Positions 63,533-64,000 of a DNA stretch of 64,000 nt are shown here, piece after piece. Source of the stretch: Microbacterium sp. CBA3102 (lineage in GTDB: Bacteria > Actinomycetota > Actinomycetes > Actinomycetales > Microbacteriaceae); the NCBI RefSeq assembly GCF_007954505.1, contig NZ_CP042412.1, positions 3,224,001-3,288,000 of the forward strand, in the 5' to 3' direction. The notes beneath the pieces were generated by a model, which ran no database searches, had not been told where the DNA came from, and was given only the letters and a program-made list of their open reading frames with translations. Within the stretch, counting starts at the first letter, position 1. Each line of letters opens with the position of its first letter. Both the position numbers and the translations under genes were made by a program.

Positions 63533-64000
63533 GAGCCGAATCCTATCGACCCGACTCGTCCTACGATGATTAGCGGCTGCGCGCTACAAGCGACAGGGCG
63601 ACATTGCGCGTTCCTCACCGCCTAATCGAAGAGCGGGCACACCCACCCGGTCGGCACCGCTCTTTGGTGTGCGTCAGGTGGTATGCGCTCGGCCGCGGGC
63701 GCGCAGGAGCAGGATTCCTGCAACGATCACGCTGCCCCCGATCAGGCCCAGCGCAAAGAGCGGTGCGCCACCGGTCGCGCCGAGCTATACAGCGCCGCCC
63801 TGGATCGCCCGGTTGCTGGGGCAGGCGGCTTCCGACTCCAGAAACGTCACTACGGGAGCAGTCGCCCCTGGCGATCGCTGAAGGAGATCAAGCGCGCACT
63901 GAAGGCTGGCGAGATCACGTGAAGCCCGCCGTCGCCCTCGCTTAGTTGCACCTCAGGGTCGATAGCTCCGTGCTCGCAGCTCCGGCTTCCGAGATCAGCA
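63533..64000. other. window end without a complete gene
   Basis: Apart from the surface-protein tail at 63674-63784, no coding frame is convincing up to 64000. Confidence 0.4.
63674..63784 (-). pseudogene. surface-protein C-terminal anchor fragment
   Basis: LGATGGAPLFALGLIGGSVI then VAGILLLRARGRAHTT and a stop: a sortase-type or simple C-terminal anchor (polar motif, hydrophobic stretch, basic tail). An in-frame TAG lies directly upstream and no head is visible, so this is a remnant or a frameshifted gene. Confidence 0.5.

Overview
High-GC actinobacterial DNA. Gene content (three small DUF7882-type proteins, acetoin reductase, SCO6880-type conjugation proteins, CrcB pairs, sortase-like tail, CstR) and codon use suggest Microbacteriaceae (Microbacterium or Leucobacter relatives); this is inferred from family knowledge, not from a marker gene. 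Almost everything here is accessory DNA: many truncated genes, insertion sequences and recombination joints. No rRNA, tRNA or CRISPR array was recognised.

Layout. 1-2.6 kb: minus-strand single genes (GNAT, P-loop kinase, tyrosine phosphatase) separated by a ~100-bp palindromic element. 2.7-5.5 kb: frameshifted GntR and MFS genes and an IS3 remnant. 5.6-7.7 kb: broken tetR with an intact operator, DUF2188, an ATP-dependent DNA ligase. 7.8-9.4 kb: a complete IS3-family element beside a broken DUF192 gene. 9.5-10.7 kb: a UDG-family gene with a downstream structured-RNA candidate, and a cupin. 11.2-15.4 kb: cupin, MFS fragment, acetoin reductase, multicopper oxidase. 16.3-21.8 kb: truncated actinobacterial conjugation module (M23 peptidase, VirB4-like ATPase, SCO6880-like protein, VirB6 tail) fused to a headless sulfatase.

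23.9-46.9 kb reads as one ~23-kb transposon. It has tniB, tniA and a resolvase at the left, inverted ends beginning TGTGACTTGCG, and the same 9 bp (CCCCTATTC) outside both ends. Its cargo is a fluoride-resistance operon (riboswitch, UspA, phosphoglycerate mutase, enolase, two CrcB, FetB-like permease), ArsR plus MFS, MerR plus SulP, an extra Lgt, YeiH plus LysR, and a CstR-controlled persulfide/sulfite operon (MBL-rhodanese, TauE, DUF4395, rhodanese lipoprotein, thioredoxin, two tiny Cys-rich proteins). Removing it with one 9-bp copy rejoins the two halves of one palindromic element.

47.6-53.8 kb: three DUF7882 paralogues, a frameshifted alkyltransferase-like gene, a second UDG gene with a second copy of the RNA candidate, DUF488, a DksA-type zinc-finger gene and small hypotheticals. 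54-64 kb: HTH gene pair, RCC1-like/CFI-box protein, DUF4429-SHOCT protein, DUF5067-like lipoprotein, GIY-YIG protein and membrane-anchored hypotheticals.

The main candidates for undescribed biology are (a) the dispersed two-part palindromic element that marks cassette-like joints, (b) the ~165-nt structured RNA found twice just downstream of a UDG-family gene, and (c) the 23-kb fluoride/persulfide transposon. Several genes carry one or two clean frameshifts, so some breakage may be assembly error.
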